A stretch of DNA of 6,215 bases, from NCBI GenBank assembly GCA_023436425.1, contig JAEZJD010000083.1, positions 1 to 6,215 on the forward strand, read 5' to 3'. This document shows, one piece after another, positions 1 through 6,215 of this stretch. The DNA comes from Bacteroidota bacterium (GTDB lineage: Bacteria > Bacteroidota > Bacteroidia > Chitinophagales > Chitinophagaceae). The position numbers were made by a program, and so were the translations under genes. The notes below the pieces were generated by a model. The model saw only the letters and a program-made list of their open reading frames with translations, had not been told where the DNA came from and did not search any database. The first letter of the stretch is position 1. The number at the start of each line of letters is the position of its first letter.

Positions 1-148
1 CGATCTGCGACGTATCAACTTCGCCCCCGGTAAACAGATTGATTAAAAGGGCGATTATCCCAATAATGCCGCCGCCGACTGCAATGGGTCCGCCCATACC
101 GCGGCGGTCCTCCACGTTGCCGCTACCTTGTCGTCCTTCCCAGCGCAT
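1..148 (-). CDS. ypfJ: Putative neutral zinc metallopeptidase, YpfJ type (N-terminal part, cut by window edge)
   Basis: Only the first 49 codons are present; the gene runs off the left edge on the minus strand. The protein opens with MRWEGRQGSGNVEDRRGMGG, the characteristic start of the YpfJ/Zn_peptidase family (MRW-x-GR...NVEDRR). A glycine-rich stretch and one hydrophobic segment (about residues 22-41, IAVGGGIIGIIALLINLF) follow, fitting an N-terminal membrane anchor. The HEXXH zinc site expected further on is outside the window, so catalysis cannot be checked. In this family the bulk of the protein is predicted to lie outside the cytoplasm; physiological substrates are not well known to me. 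The ATG at 148-146 is chosen because the family motif begins exactly there. Upstream is an A/T-rich leader with only a weak purine run (GAAAG). The gene is divergent from the nucleotidase gene, with about 96 bases between the starts. Confidence 0.85.
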   Translation of the reverse strand, partial: MRWEGRQGSGNVEDRRGMGGPIAVGGGIIGIIALLINLFTGGEVDTSQI

Positions 149-221
149 AATTATTTTTTCTTTCAATAATAAAAAAAACATGCCTGCTGCAGCAAAGCAG
201 CCTCAGTATTTTACTAACAAA

Positions 222-229
222 TAGATTTG
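222..229 (+). promoter_or_regulatory. Candidate Bacteroidota -7 promoter element (TAGATTTG)
   Basis: TAGATTTG matches the Bacteroidota -7 consensus TAnnTTTG exactly and ends 15 bases before the ATG at 245, so transcription would begin about ten bases before the start codon. No TTG/TTTG -33 element is found at the usual distance, so this is only a candidate. If real, it argues against a TTG start at 227, which would lie inside the element. Confidence 0.35.
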
Positions 230-244
230 CAATTCAACCGATCG

Positions 245-1780
245 ATGATGAAACGACATCTCTGTTATTTATCAGCGGCGCTTTTGCTGTCACTTTCCTC
301 CTGCTCCGTGTTCCGAAACACAGCTAACACCAAAGATGATCAGAAAATAACAGTTTCTCTTTTGCAGATAAATGATGTTTATGAAATAGCGCCGCTTTCC
401 GGCGGCAAAGAAGGTGGAATGGCGAGAGTGGCGGCTCTCAAAAAACAGCTGTTACAAAAAAACGCCAACACGTTACTTGTGGTGGCCGGCGATTTTCTCA
501 GCCCTTCGGTTTACAACAGCTTGCCTTACATGGGCAAACCCATTCGGGGCAAGCAGATGGTGGAAGCAATGAATGCAGCGGAAATGGATATCGCGATTTT
601 CGGTAATCACGAATTTGACATAAAAGAAGGCGAACTGCAGGAAAGAATTAATGAATCGGATTTCCGCTGGGTTTCATCGAACGCTTTCCACAATATCAAC
701 GGAGTTATTCGCCCGTTTACTAAAAACGGAGAGCCATTGTCGGAAGCATTTTTAATGGATCTGAAGGATGCCGACGGCACAACGGCGACTATTGGGTTCT
801 TCGGTATTGTGCTCCCTTTCAATAAAGCTGATTACGTGAGCTACACAGACGCATTAACCGCGGCGAAAGAGATGTACACTCTATTGAGCAAAGATGCTGA
901 CGCCGTGGTGGCGATTACACACCAATCGATGCAGGACGATGAAAAACTAGCAAGGGAATTACCTGGTCTCGCAGCGATTTTCGGAGGGCATGAACACGAT
1001 GGCCGATTTGCGAGAGTTGGAAATGTGCCTATTACAAAAGCGTTAGCAAATGCAAGATCAGCGTATGTTGTTAATCTACTTGTGAACAAAAAGACGAAAA
1101 GAACTAAAACAGAAACAGAACTGATCATTGTCAATGAAAAAATTCCGCTGGACAGCGCCACGAACGCTGTGGTGGAAAAGTGGAATGACATAGCCGAAAA
1201 AAACTATAGCAGTCTTGGTTTTGATGCGAAAAAGGTCGTTATCAAAAACGGCGATCCGCTAGATGGGCGAGAAACTGAAGTACGCAGACACCCCACCAAT
1301 CTAACGAAATTGATAGTGTCTGCGATTCAACAGGCTGCGCCAAAGGCCGATGTAATTTTGGTAAATGGTGGCTCGATTCGCGTGGATGATATTTTATATC
1401 CGCCGATCACCCAATATGATATCCTTAGAACCCTTCCGTTCGGCGGCGGCATCAAAGAAGCCGATGTGAAAGGAAGCCTTCTATTGAAGGTGCTCGAAGC
1501 AGGCAGACGCAATATCAACATTGGAGGCTTTCTCCAATACAATGACAATTTAAAATTCGATGCTGGTTCTAGTCAATGGCTTCTGAACAACCTACCGATT
1601 GATCCTGCAAAATCATATCGTATTGCAGTCACGGATTTCTTGTTCACCGGCAAAGAAGCCAATCTTGATTTTCTGAACCCACAAAATCCTGAGGTTTTCA
1701 AAGTGTACGACAGCACCACACCTGCAATGTCTGACATCAGAATGGCGATTGTACAATATCTCGAAACGCATCCGCAATAA
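245..1780 (+). CDS. 5'-nucleotidase/metallophosphatase family lipoprotein
   Basis: A 511-residue protein predicted to hydrolyse nucleotides or related phosphoesters outside the cytoplasm. Numbering is from the ATG at 245. Residues 1-19 form a lipoprotein signal with lipobox LSSC and the lipidated Cys at 20; Ser follows at +2, and no acidic surface-export signal follows the Cys. The calcineurin-like metallophosphatase domain (about 36-290) shows IND at 42-44, GDF with Asp83, GNHEFD at 120-125, His226 in ITHQS and GGHEHD at 247-252. The C-terminal 5'-nucleotidase domain (about 335-480) shows NGGSIR at 374-379, PFGG at 398-401 and GGFLQ at 427-431, the expected substrate-binding positions. The first metal motif reads NDVY, not the NDxH of E. 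coli UshA. That variant recalls the CG11883-like branch of the family. The open frame extends to a TTG at 227, but ATG 245 (or 248) gives a normal signal peptide. Exact substrate is unknown. Confidence 0.9.
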   Translation: MMKRHLCYLSAALLLSLSSCSVFRNTANTKDDQKITVSLLQINDVYEIAPLSGGKEGGMARVAALKKQLLQKNANTLLVVAGDFLSPSVYNSLPYMGKPIRGKQMVEAMNAAEMDIAIFGNHEFDIKEGELQERINESDFRWVSSNAFHNINGVIRPFTKNGEPLSEAFLMDLKDADGTTATIGFFGIVLPFNKADYVSYTDALTAAKEMYTLLSKDADAVVAITHQSMQDDEKLARELPGLAAIFGGHEHDGRFARVGNVPITKALANARSAYVVNLLVNKKTKRTKTETELIIVNEKIPLDSATNAVVEKWNDIAEKNYSSLGFDAKKVVIKNGDPLDGRETEVRRHPTNLTKLIVSAIQQAAPKADVILVNGGSIRVDDILYPPITQYDILRTLPFGGGIKEADVKGSLLLKVLEAGRRNINIGGFLQYNDNLKFDAGSSQWLLNNLPIDPAKSYRIAVTDFLFTGKEANLDFLNPQNPEVFKVYDSTTPAMSDIRMAIVQYLETHPQ

Positions 1781-1790
1781 ACTTGACGAC

Positions 1791-1867
1791 GAGGAGGAGG
1801 AATGATGCAGAAAATTGTTGTAAACACTTTCAAAAATCGGATTGTCGTTCAGCTATTTCCCTGTTAA
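1791..1867 (+). other. Possible 21-codon ORF behind a GAGGAGGAGG tract
   Basis: The gap between the nucleotidase and arginase-like genes holds a perfect triplet run, GAGGAGGAGG (1791-1800), resembling a strong Shine-Dalgarno. Two in-frame ATGs follow at 1802 and 1805, and a frame of 21 codons stops with TAA at 1865-1867, ten bases before the next gene. The peptide would begin MMQKIVVNTFKNRIVVQLFP and end in Cys. AGGAGG at 1792-1797 is 7 bases from the second ATG, a good spacing. The long genes here do not show such sites, so the tract may be accidental. No known leader peptide is recognised. Low confidence as a gene. Confidence 0.2.
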
Positions 1868-1876
1868 CTTGCAAAT

Positions 1877-3004
1877 ATGTCAGACTCCATCATTGACTTT
1901 CTCGAGCCTATCAGCACCGCAGCTATTTCAAACGATACGGATTACAAAGAAGGGCAAATCGGCTATAAAATTGCTGCTTACGATGGCGAGTTTCCCGACA
2001 TTGAAGATTTCAACTTCGTTTTAATTGGATGCACCGATCAACGAGGCGCCGCTTTGATAAATGCGTCGGATGCGCCCAACGCCATTCGAAGAGAGCTTTA
2101 CAATCTGTACCAATGGCATCATGACATCAAAATTGCGGACGTAGGAAATGTAAAAACCGGCAAAACTATTTACGACACCTACGCTGCTTTACAGTTAGTA
2201 ATATCTGAGTTGCAGGATGCAGGAAAGACGGTTGTTATTCTGGGAGGTTCGCACGACCTGACTCTTGCACAATATTATCCTTTTGCCGAAAACAAGAAAT
2301 CGGTTGATGCAGTTGGCATTGATGCACTTATAGATATTAATCTTGACTCGCCTTTTCGGGCAGATAATTTTCTTATGGAACTGCTCACGGCTGAACCCAA
2401 TTATCTGCGCCACTACAACCACATTGGCTTTCAAAGCTATTTTGTTCATCCGCGAATGTTGGAGACTATGGACAAATTGCGTTTCGATTGTTTCCGAGTT
2501 GGTCATGTGAAAGAGCGGCTGGAGGAGATGGAACCTGTAATCCGCAACTGCAGCTTGCTATCCTTCGATATTTCGGCGATGGCACACGCCTTTGCACCCG
2601 CAAATGACACATCGCCCAACGGGTTGAATGGAGAAGAAGCCTGCACGCTGATGCAATTTGCGGGTATGAGCCATAACATGCGCAGCATAGGAATTTATGG
2701 GTATCGTTCCGAAAAAGATTCTGAAAATCTCACTGCAAAACAAATCAGCCAAATGATTTGGTACATCATGGATGGACGCAGCCGTGGCACAAGAGAGGCA
2801 GCTATCGATGAAAGAGAATCATTTAATGAATTTCATACGGCCTTTGCTGAAGTAGAAACTGTTTTTCTTCAAAGCAAAAAAACAGGAAGGTGGTGGATGC
2901 AACTTCCAGACAAAAATTTCATTGCCTGTTCGTACAAAGATTACATGCTGGCAAGCAGCAATGAAATTCCGGAACGGTGGCTGCGAGCCCAGGAAAGACA
3001 ATAG
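1877..3004 (+). CDS. Arginase/formimidoylglutamase-family (ureohydrolase-fold) protein with degenerate metal site
   Basis: A 375-residue protein without signal peptide, predicted cytoplasmic. The ureohydrolase fold is shown by VLIG at 48-51, GGSHDLT at 123-129 (usual GGDHS), IDALID at 148-153 (usual DAHxD), SFDIS at 229-233 (usual SxDxD) followed by AP at 240-241, and PNGLNGEEA at 247-255 carrying the conserved Glu region. Of the six usual manganese ligands, His126, Asp149, Asp153 and Asp231 remain, while one His is Leu151 and one Asp is Ser233. A tail of about 70 residues (305-375), rich in aromatic residues, extends beyond the normal catalytic fold. From memory, Bacteroidota carry a diverged group like this, often annotated formimidoylglutamase, whose metal motifs vary. 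Hydrolysis of a guanidino or formimino substrate is therefore possible but unproven; a non-catalytic role is also possible. No hut or arginine genes are visible nearby. It follows the nucleotidase gene by 96 bases with no clear terminator between them. Confidence 0.85.
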   Translation: MSDSIIDFLEPISTAAISNDTDYKEGQIGYKIAAYDGEFPDIEDFNFVLIGCTDQRGAALINASDAPNAIRRELYNLYQWHHDIKIADVGNVKTGKTIYDTYAALQLVISELQDAGKTVVILGGSHDLTLAQYYPFAENKKSVDAVGIDALIDINLDSPFRADNFLMELLTAEPNYLRHYNHIGFQSYFVHPRMLETMDKLRFDCFRVGHVKERLEEMEPVIRNCSLLSFDISAMAHAFAPANDTSPNGLNGEEACTLMQFAGMSHNMRSIGIYGYRSEKDSENLTAKQISQMIWYIMDGRSRGTREAAIDERESFNEFHTAFAEVETVFLQSKKTGRWWMQLPDKNFIACSYKDYMLASSNEIPERWLRAQERQ

Positions 3005-3015
3005 CTTTTTCGATT

Positions 3016-3049
3016 AAAAAAAAAGAGCAAACAAACGTCTGCTCTTTTT
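3016..3049. terminator. Bidirectional intrinsic terminator between convergent genes
   Basis: A perfect 10-bp inverted repeat, AAAAAGAGCA (3020-3029) and TGCTCTTTTT (3040-3049), encloses a 10-base loop. It lies between the stop of the arginase-like gene (3004) and the stop of the M1 peptidase gene (3071). In the plus direction the hairpin ends in five Ts within the stem; in the minus direction the run of nine As at 3016-3024 becomes nine Us. It should therefore stop both transcripts, probably more strongly the peptidase transcript. Confidence 0.85.
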
Positions 3050-3070
3050 ACAAAGTGATTTGGACTGCAA

Positions 3071-5536
3071 CTACATGTTCCCTTTCATTTTCATCTCAAC
3101 ATAATTCGCTAAATCCTTTTCGCCGGCAGCTGCTTTTGCGGCTTGTATTTCGTTCATCCATCCATCAATTATTGGATTCACCTGTCCCGCTACAGCATCG
3201 GGAATTTTGCTTCTAAAAGCTACGATGTCATCAATTCCGCGCTTGAACAACGACGGATTTTTAACCGTTTTCAAAAAGTCCTTCATTCCCGCGAGTGTCT
3301 CAAACTTCGCCTGCGACAAAGGCATTTTCTCGAAAGAAGAGAGCACTTGCTCAGCTATTGACTCGTCGCCGCTTTTGATCAATACGGTTGTTATGGCCGC
3401 GGACAATCTTCCTTTCGTCGGGGTTGCAGACAAACGTTTTGCGGCGGTGTAGGCGGCAACACTATCCACTTTTAGCAAAGCGTCAAGTGCATTACCAGCA
3501 ACTGTGTAGGACGAATCATTAACAGCTGTAATGAAAATCGGTGCGTACTTGCGCTGGTCTAACAATCCCAGTTTTGCAATGGCTGCAGCCTTAGTCGGCC
3601 GGCTGTTTTCTTTCTGCGCCATTGTTGCCAGCATTGGCTCAAGTGCAGAAACAACAGATTGTTTTTTCATGTCCAGTCCCATAACTGTAAACGTGCGCAG
3701 CTGCGGAAAAGGATCGTTTAGTGCTTCGCGCAAAATCTCCACCGCATTTACTTCAGCCTGACTTTTCAGTGCCGCATTCACAGCTTCTCTTCTGTCGATG
3801 TAATTTTTTGCATGACGGTACTGAAATAAATATTCTTCAAGCGTTTTGCCAGTTTCTTTTTTAGTCGCCACGAGCATTTTATCTGTATCAAAATTTATCA
3901 ACGAAGGCTTTGTGGCTGCAGGAAAATCAAATGTGTCGATTTTATTTTTCATCCAAACGGAATAGCCGGTTGGCGTGTTGCCGCTCCACACGTCAATTTT
4001 TACCGGCAGCAAAAACGCTTTTCCGGGCTGCGTTTGCTCTACAATCACCTGCGCCTGTCTTGCATCATTATTATAGTTGTACGTTATGTTCAGGTTTGGG
4101 TGACCGCTGCCATAGTACCATTGGTTGAAAAACCAGTTGAGATCTTTACCGGTTATCTGCTCAAAAGCAAGGCGCAACTGTTGCGGCTCGACAGGCTGGT
4201 ATTTGTATGTTGTAAGAAAGACGTTTAACCCTTTGAAGAATGCGCTGTCACCCACGAAATTGCGTAGCATTTGAAGGATGGCTCCTCCTTTATTGTAACT
4301 AACTGCATCGAAAACCTCCTCTTTGTCGTTGTAATAAAACCTTACCAAAGGCTTGTTTTCGCTGCGGCTGTTCAGGTAACCTGCAAGTGAATTGTAGCGC
4401 TCCGCATAAGCATCGTCTTTGCTATGTCCGAATTCGTTCCATAGCTGAGAACCCAGCGTAGCAAAAGATTCGTTCACTGTAATGTTGCTCCAGCTTTCAG
4501 TGGTGGTGTAGTCGCCAAACCACTGATGAAAAAGTTCGTGAGCGATCACTTCTTCCCACCTGTTTCCATCCGTAAGTTCTCTTGCATCCTGTTGGGCATT
4601 GTCGCTGTGCAGTGTTGCTGTAGTATTTTCCATCGCACCACTCACGTAATCGCGGGCAGTCATTTGTGCGTATTTCGGCCAAGGATAATCTACGCCGGTA
4701 AGCCGAGAAAAGGTGGCAATCATTTGAGGCGTCAGACCAAATATTTTACGTGCCACGGGGGCATACTCTTTTTCCACGTAGTAGCTTACCTCTTTGCCTT
4801 TGTAGCTGTCTTTTATAACCGCGTAATCGCCAATACCCATGAAAAATAAGTAAGGAGCGTGCGGTTGATCCATCTTCCACGTGTCCGTTCTTGTACCATC
4901 AGCATTTTTCTTCTGTGCCGTCAATAATCCATTACTTAGAGATACATATTTTGCCGGAACTGTCAAATTAAACTCCTGCGTGGTTTTTTGGTTGGGTTTG
5001 TCGATGATCGGGATCCACACCGAGTTGGATTCTGTTTCGCCCTGAGTCCAGATTTGTGTCGGTTTCGTTTTGTCTTCACCCTTAGGATTAATAAAATATA
5101 GCCCCTTTGCATCCGTAATGGCAGCGCTTCCCTTGCCGGTATATTCGTTAGGTTTCGCTGTATAGTCAATGAAAATGGTGTACGGTTCGCCGCCCTTATA
5201 AGTTTTATCTAATGAGATGTGCAGCATTGTGCCATTGTAGTCATACTTCAGCGGAATATTCTTGTTGCCTTTTACGAGAGACACCTGCCTGATGTCCATA
5301 GCCTTCGCATCAAGTGAGAGCGAATTGGTCGGGTAAAAATGTGGCTTTAGCGTGAGCCACACATTGCCATCCATCTGTGACTTATCGTAACTGAATTTTG
5401 CGTTGAGTTTTGTGTGCACCATGTCGTTAATTCGCTCAGGCGTGGCCTGATACCTACGACCGACTGTATCGGTTACCGGTTGAGAAAAAGATGATGCGAA
5501 AAAGAAGATTGAAATGAAAAAGAAAATAATTCTCAT
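3071..5536 (-). CDS. Secreted M1-family zinc metallo-aminopeptidase with C-terminal HEAT-like region
   Basis: An 821-residue exported peptidase predicted to remove N-terminal amino acids from peptides. Residues 1-19 form a signal peptide (MRIIFFFISIFFFASSFS-Q), without a lipobox. The N-terminal beta domain (about 35-240) is followed by the thermolysin-like catalytic domain: GAMEN exopeptidase motif at 300-304, zinc site HELFH at 333-337 with the third ligand Glu356 (HEXXH-x18-E, in NESFAT), and SYNKGG at 413-418 with the transition-state Tyr414. All catalytic residues are present. Residues about 570-815 are alanine-rich and helical, with repeat-like units (for example AVEILREALNDPFPQLRTF), resembling the HEAT/ARM-like C-terminal domain of M1 enzymes. 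There is no C-terminal type IX sorting domain that I can see, so a periplasmic location is more likely than surface secretion. The gene is 76 bases downstream of the reductase gene, possibly with its own promoter, and ends at the shared terminator. Confidence 0.95.
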   Translation of the reverse strand: MRIIFFFISIFFFASSFSQPVTDTVGRRYQATPERINDMVHTKLNAKFSYDKSQMDGNVWLTLKPHFYPTNSLSLDAKAMDIRQVSLVKGNKNIPLKYDYNGTMLHISLDKTYKGGEPYTIFIDYTAKPNEYTGKGSAAITDAKGLYFINPKGEDKTKPTQIWTQGETESNSVWIPIIDKPNQKTTQEFNLTVPAKYVSLSNGLLTAQKKNADGTRTDTWKMDQPHAPYLFFMGIGDYAVIKDSYKGKEVSYYVEKEYAPVARKIFGLTPQMIATFSRLTGVDYPWPKYAQMTARDYVSGAMENTTATLHSDNAQQDARELTDGNRWEEVIAHELFHQWFGDYTTTESWSNITVNESFATLGSQLWNEFGHSKDDAYAERYNSLAGYLNSRSENKPLVRFYYNDKEEVFDAVSYNKGGAILQMLRNFVGDSAFFKGLNVFLTTYKYQPVEPQQLRLAFEQITGKDLNWFFNQWYYGSGHPNLNITYNYNNDARQAQVIVEQTQPGKAFLLPVKIDVWSGNTPTGYSVWMKNKIDTFDFPAATKPSLINFDTDKMLVATKKETGKTLEEYLFQYRHAKNYIDRREAVNAALKSQAEVNAVEILREALNDPFPQLRTFTVMGLDMKKQSVVSALEPMLATMAQKENSRPTKAAAIAKLGLLDQRKYAPIFITAVNDSSYTVAGNALDALLKVDSVAAYTAAKRLSATPTKGRLSAAITTVLIKSGDESIAEQVLSSFEKMPLSQAKFETLAGMKDFLKTVKNPSLFKRGIDDIVAFRSKIPDAVAGQVNPIIDGWMNEIQAAKAAAGEKDLANYVEMKMKGNM

Positions 5537-5553
5537 GTGAGTGCATTTGGGGT

Positions 5554-5581
5554 CAAAAATATTTTTTTATGTAATGGCAAA
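5554..5581 (-). promoter_or_regulatory. Candidate promoter for the M1 peptidase gene (TTTG-N16-TATTTTTG)
   Basis: Read on the minus strand, TATTTTTG (5561-5554) matches the Bacteroidota -7 consensus TAnnTTTG. TTTG (5581-5578) lies 16 bases upstream as a possible -33 element; the usual gap is nearer 17-23, so it is slightly short. Transcription would start roughly 10-15 bases before the ATG at 5536. The poly-A spacer makes a chance match more likely. Confidence 0.4.
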
Positions 5582-5612
5582 GCTGCCGACCATAAACCAC
5601 AGCGTCAGTTTA

Positions 5613-6125
5613 TCAATATTTTACCGCATAAGTGATTTGAACAGTACCATTGGAATACACTTTTGTATTCTTCAGCTCAAGAAAATAATGGCGGTTCAGT
5701 ACGTCCACCATTGGCTTACCACTTCCGAGCAAAACCGGAATAATCGACACAGAAATTTTGTCAACAAGGTTCATTTGAAGCAATGAGGCGAGCAGTTTGG
5801 CACCGCCAAAGAGAGCGATGTTTTTGCCACCTTCAGACTTTAAATCTTGCACCACCTGCTGCACATTTCCTTTTATCAAAATGAAATCTTGATGCACTTC
5901 ATTCAATGTAGTGGAGAAAACATAGTTTTTCGTGCCGGGCACTAACAGGTTGCTCTTCCTTACAACCTCCTGGTAAGTTTTTCTGCCATAGAAGAACGCA
6001 TCATATTTTTTCATTTCCTCGGCAAAATTTACTTCCTCATTCATCAGGATCCAATCAATGTCTCCTTCGGGACCAAGAATGTAGCCATCGAGACTTGCAG
6101 CAAAACCCGAGACGAGCTTTCGCAT
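5613..6125 (-). CDS. Dihydrofolate reductase-like protein (RibD C-terminal domain family, YyaP/YwjB type)
   Basis: A 170-residue cytoplasmic protein made of a single RibD-C/DHFR-fold domain, predicted to be an NAD(P)H-dependent reductase. Visible family motifs are SLDGYI at 11-16, DWI at 24-26, YGRKTY at 46-51, the nucleotide-binding FGGAKL at 106-111, and VDKISVSIIPVLLGSGKP at 121-138, which is typical of the C-terminal half of this family. There is no deaminase domain, so it is not a complete RibD. Stand-alone members are usually annotated dihydrofolate reductase family protein, but their true substrate is generally unknown, and nothing here shows folate or riboflavin specificity. The ATG at 6125 begins the conserved first strand (MRKLVSGFAASLDGY). 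The stop is TGA. The start lies 10 bases after the stop of the upstream gene, suggesting co-transcription. Confidence 0.9.
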   Translation of the reverse strand: MRKLVSGFAASLDGYILGPEGDIDWILMNEEVNFAEEMKKYDAFFYGRKTYQEVVRKSNLLVPGTKNYVFSTTLNEVHQDFILIKGNVQQVVQDLKSEGGKNIALFGGAKLLASLLQMNLVDKISVSIIPVLLGSGKPMVDVLNRHYFLELKNTKVYSNGTVQITYAVKY

Positions 6126-6135
6126 GGTCTTTTAT

Positions 6136-6215
6136 TTAAAGTTCTGAAATAGTCCTGATTTCCGCAGCATTCCCGCCTTTTATCATAGCTTTTAGATTTG
6201 GTTTAGTTATTTGCC
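6136..6215 (-). CDS. C-terminal end of an unidentified protein (cut by window edge)
   Basis: On the minus strand the frame is open from the right edge to a TAA at 6138-6136. It encodes 25 residues that begin QITKPNLKAMIKGGNAAEIR and end TISEL. The composition is protein-like (a basic helix-forming stretch with a GGNAAE turn), and the stop lies 10 bases before the reductase ATG, as in an operon. That spacing is the main reason for calling it a gene. The segment is too short to recognise a family. An internal ATG at 6186-6184 could in principle start a 16-codon ORF, but a gene entering from outside the window is simpler. Confidence 0.5.
   Translation of the reverse strand, partial: QITKPNLKAMIKGGNAAEIRTISEL

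Noticed and set aside
185..200. CTGCT...AGCAG inverted repeat in the divergent intergenic region
   Set aside because: A five-base stem in a CAG-rich stretch is easily due to chance; no operator family is recognised.
227..244. TTG start at 227 for the nucleotidase, adding six residues
   Set aside because: It overlaps the candidate promoter and puts MQFNRS before an already normal lipoprotein signal; ATG 245 or 248 is more plausible.
841..1191. 116-codon minus-strand open frame inside the nucleotidase gene
   Set aside because: Antisense shadow of a well-supported gene; its translation shows no recognisable domain.
1841..1871. Possible promoter TTG-N20-TAACTTG just before the arginase-like gene
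   Set aside because: The -7 part lacks one T of TAnnTTTG, and the transcript would start at or inside the ATG at 1877; too weak to list.
4526..4849. 107-codon plus-strand open frame opposite the M1 catalytic domain
   Set aside because: It is antisense to the conserved zinc-site region; the Cys/His-rich composition reflects the opposite strand, not a protein family.
5576..5589. Small hairpin GGCA-AAGC-TGCC between the reductase and peptidase genes
   Set aside because: The stem is only four bases with no T-run after it in the transcription direction, so it is not a credible terminator.
6193..6200. Plus-strand TAGATTTG, identical to the candidate promoter octamer at 222-229
   Set aside because: It lies inside the probable coding end of the minus-strand gene at the right edge and has no -33 element; no plus-strand start follows before the window ends.

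Overview
The window looks like ordinary chromosome from a member of the Bacteroidota, most likely a Chitinophagaceae-like genus; that placement is an inference. It rests on candidate promoters of the TAnnTTTG type, the general absence of Shine-Dalgarno sequences before the long genes, a diverged arginase-family protein of a type I associate with this phylum, and a secreted M1 peptidase and a lipoprotein nucleotidase of the kind common there. I see no insertion sequence, phage gene, CRISPR array, tRNA or rRNA.

Layout. At the left edge lies the start of a minus-strand gene for a YpfJ-type putative neutral zinc metallopeptidase (1-148), cut by the window edge. About 96 bases away, divergently, a plus-strand gene encodes a lipoprotein of the 5'-nucleotidase/metallophosphatase family (245-1780). 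After a 96-base gap, which holds a possible 21-codon ORF behind a GAGGAGGAGG tract, comes a plus-strand arginase/formimidoylglutamase-family gene (1877-3004). This gene converges on a large minus-strand gene for a secreted M1 metallo-aminopeptidase (3071-5536). A strong hairpin with poly-A/poly-T flanks sits between the two stops and probably terminates transcription from both sides. Upstream of the peptidase, also on the minus strand, is a small RibD-C/DHFR-like reductase gene (5613-6125). Ten bases upstream of that start is the stop codon of a further minus-strand gene, of which only the last 25 codons are in the window (6136-6215).

How they fit together. The genes do not form an obvious single pathway. 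The nucleotidase and the M1 peptidase are both exported and would release phosphate/nucleosides and amino acids from external or periplasmic material. The arginase-like protein is predicted to be cytoplasmic and has lost two of the usual six metal ligands, so its activity is uncertain. The reductase is probably in an operon with the cut-off gene to its right. I found no convincing undescribed system. The most interesting item is the degenerate metal centre of the arginase-like protein.
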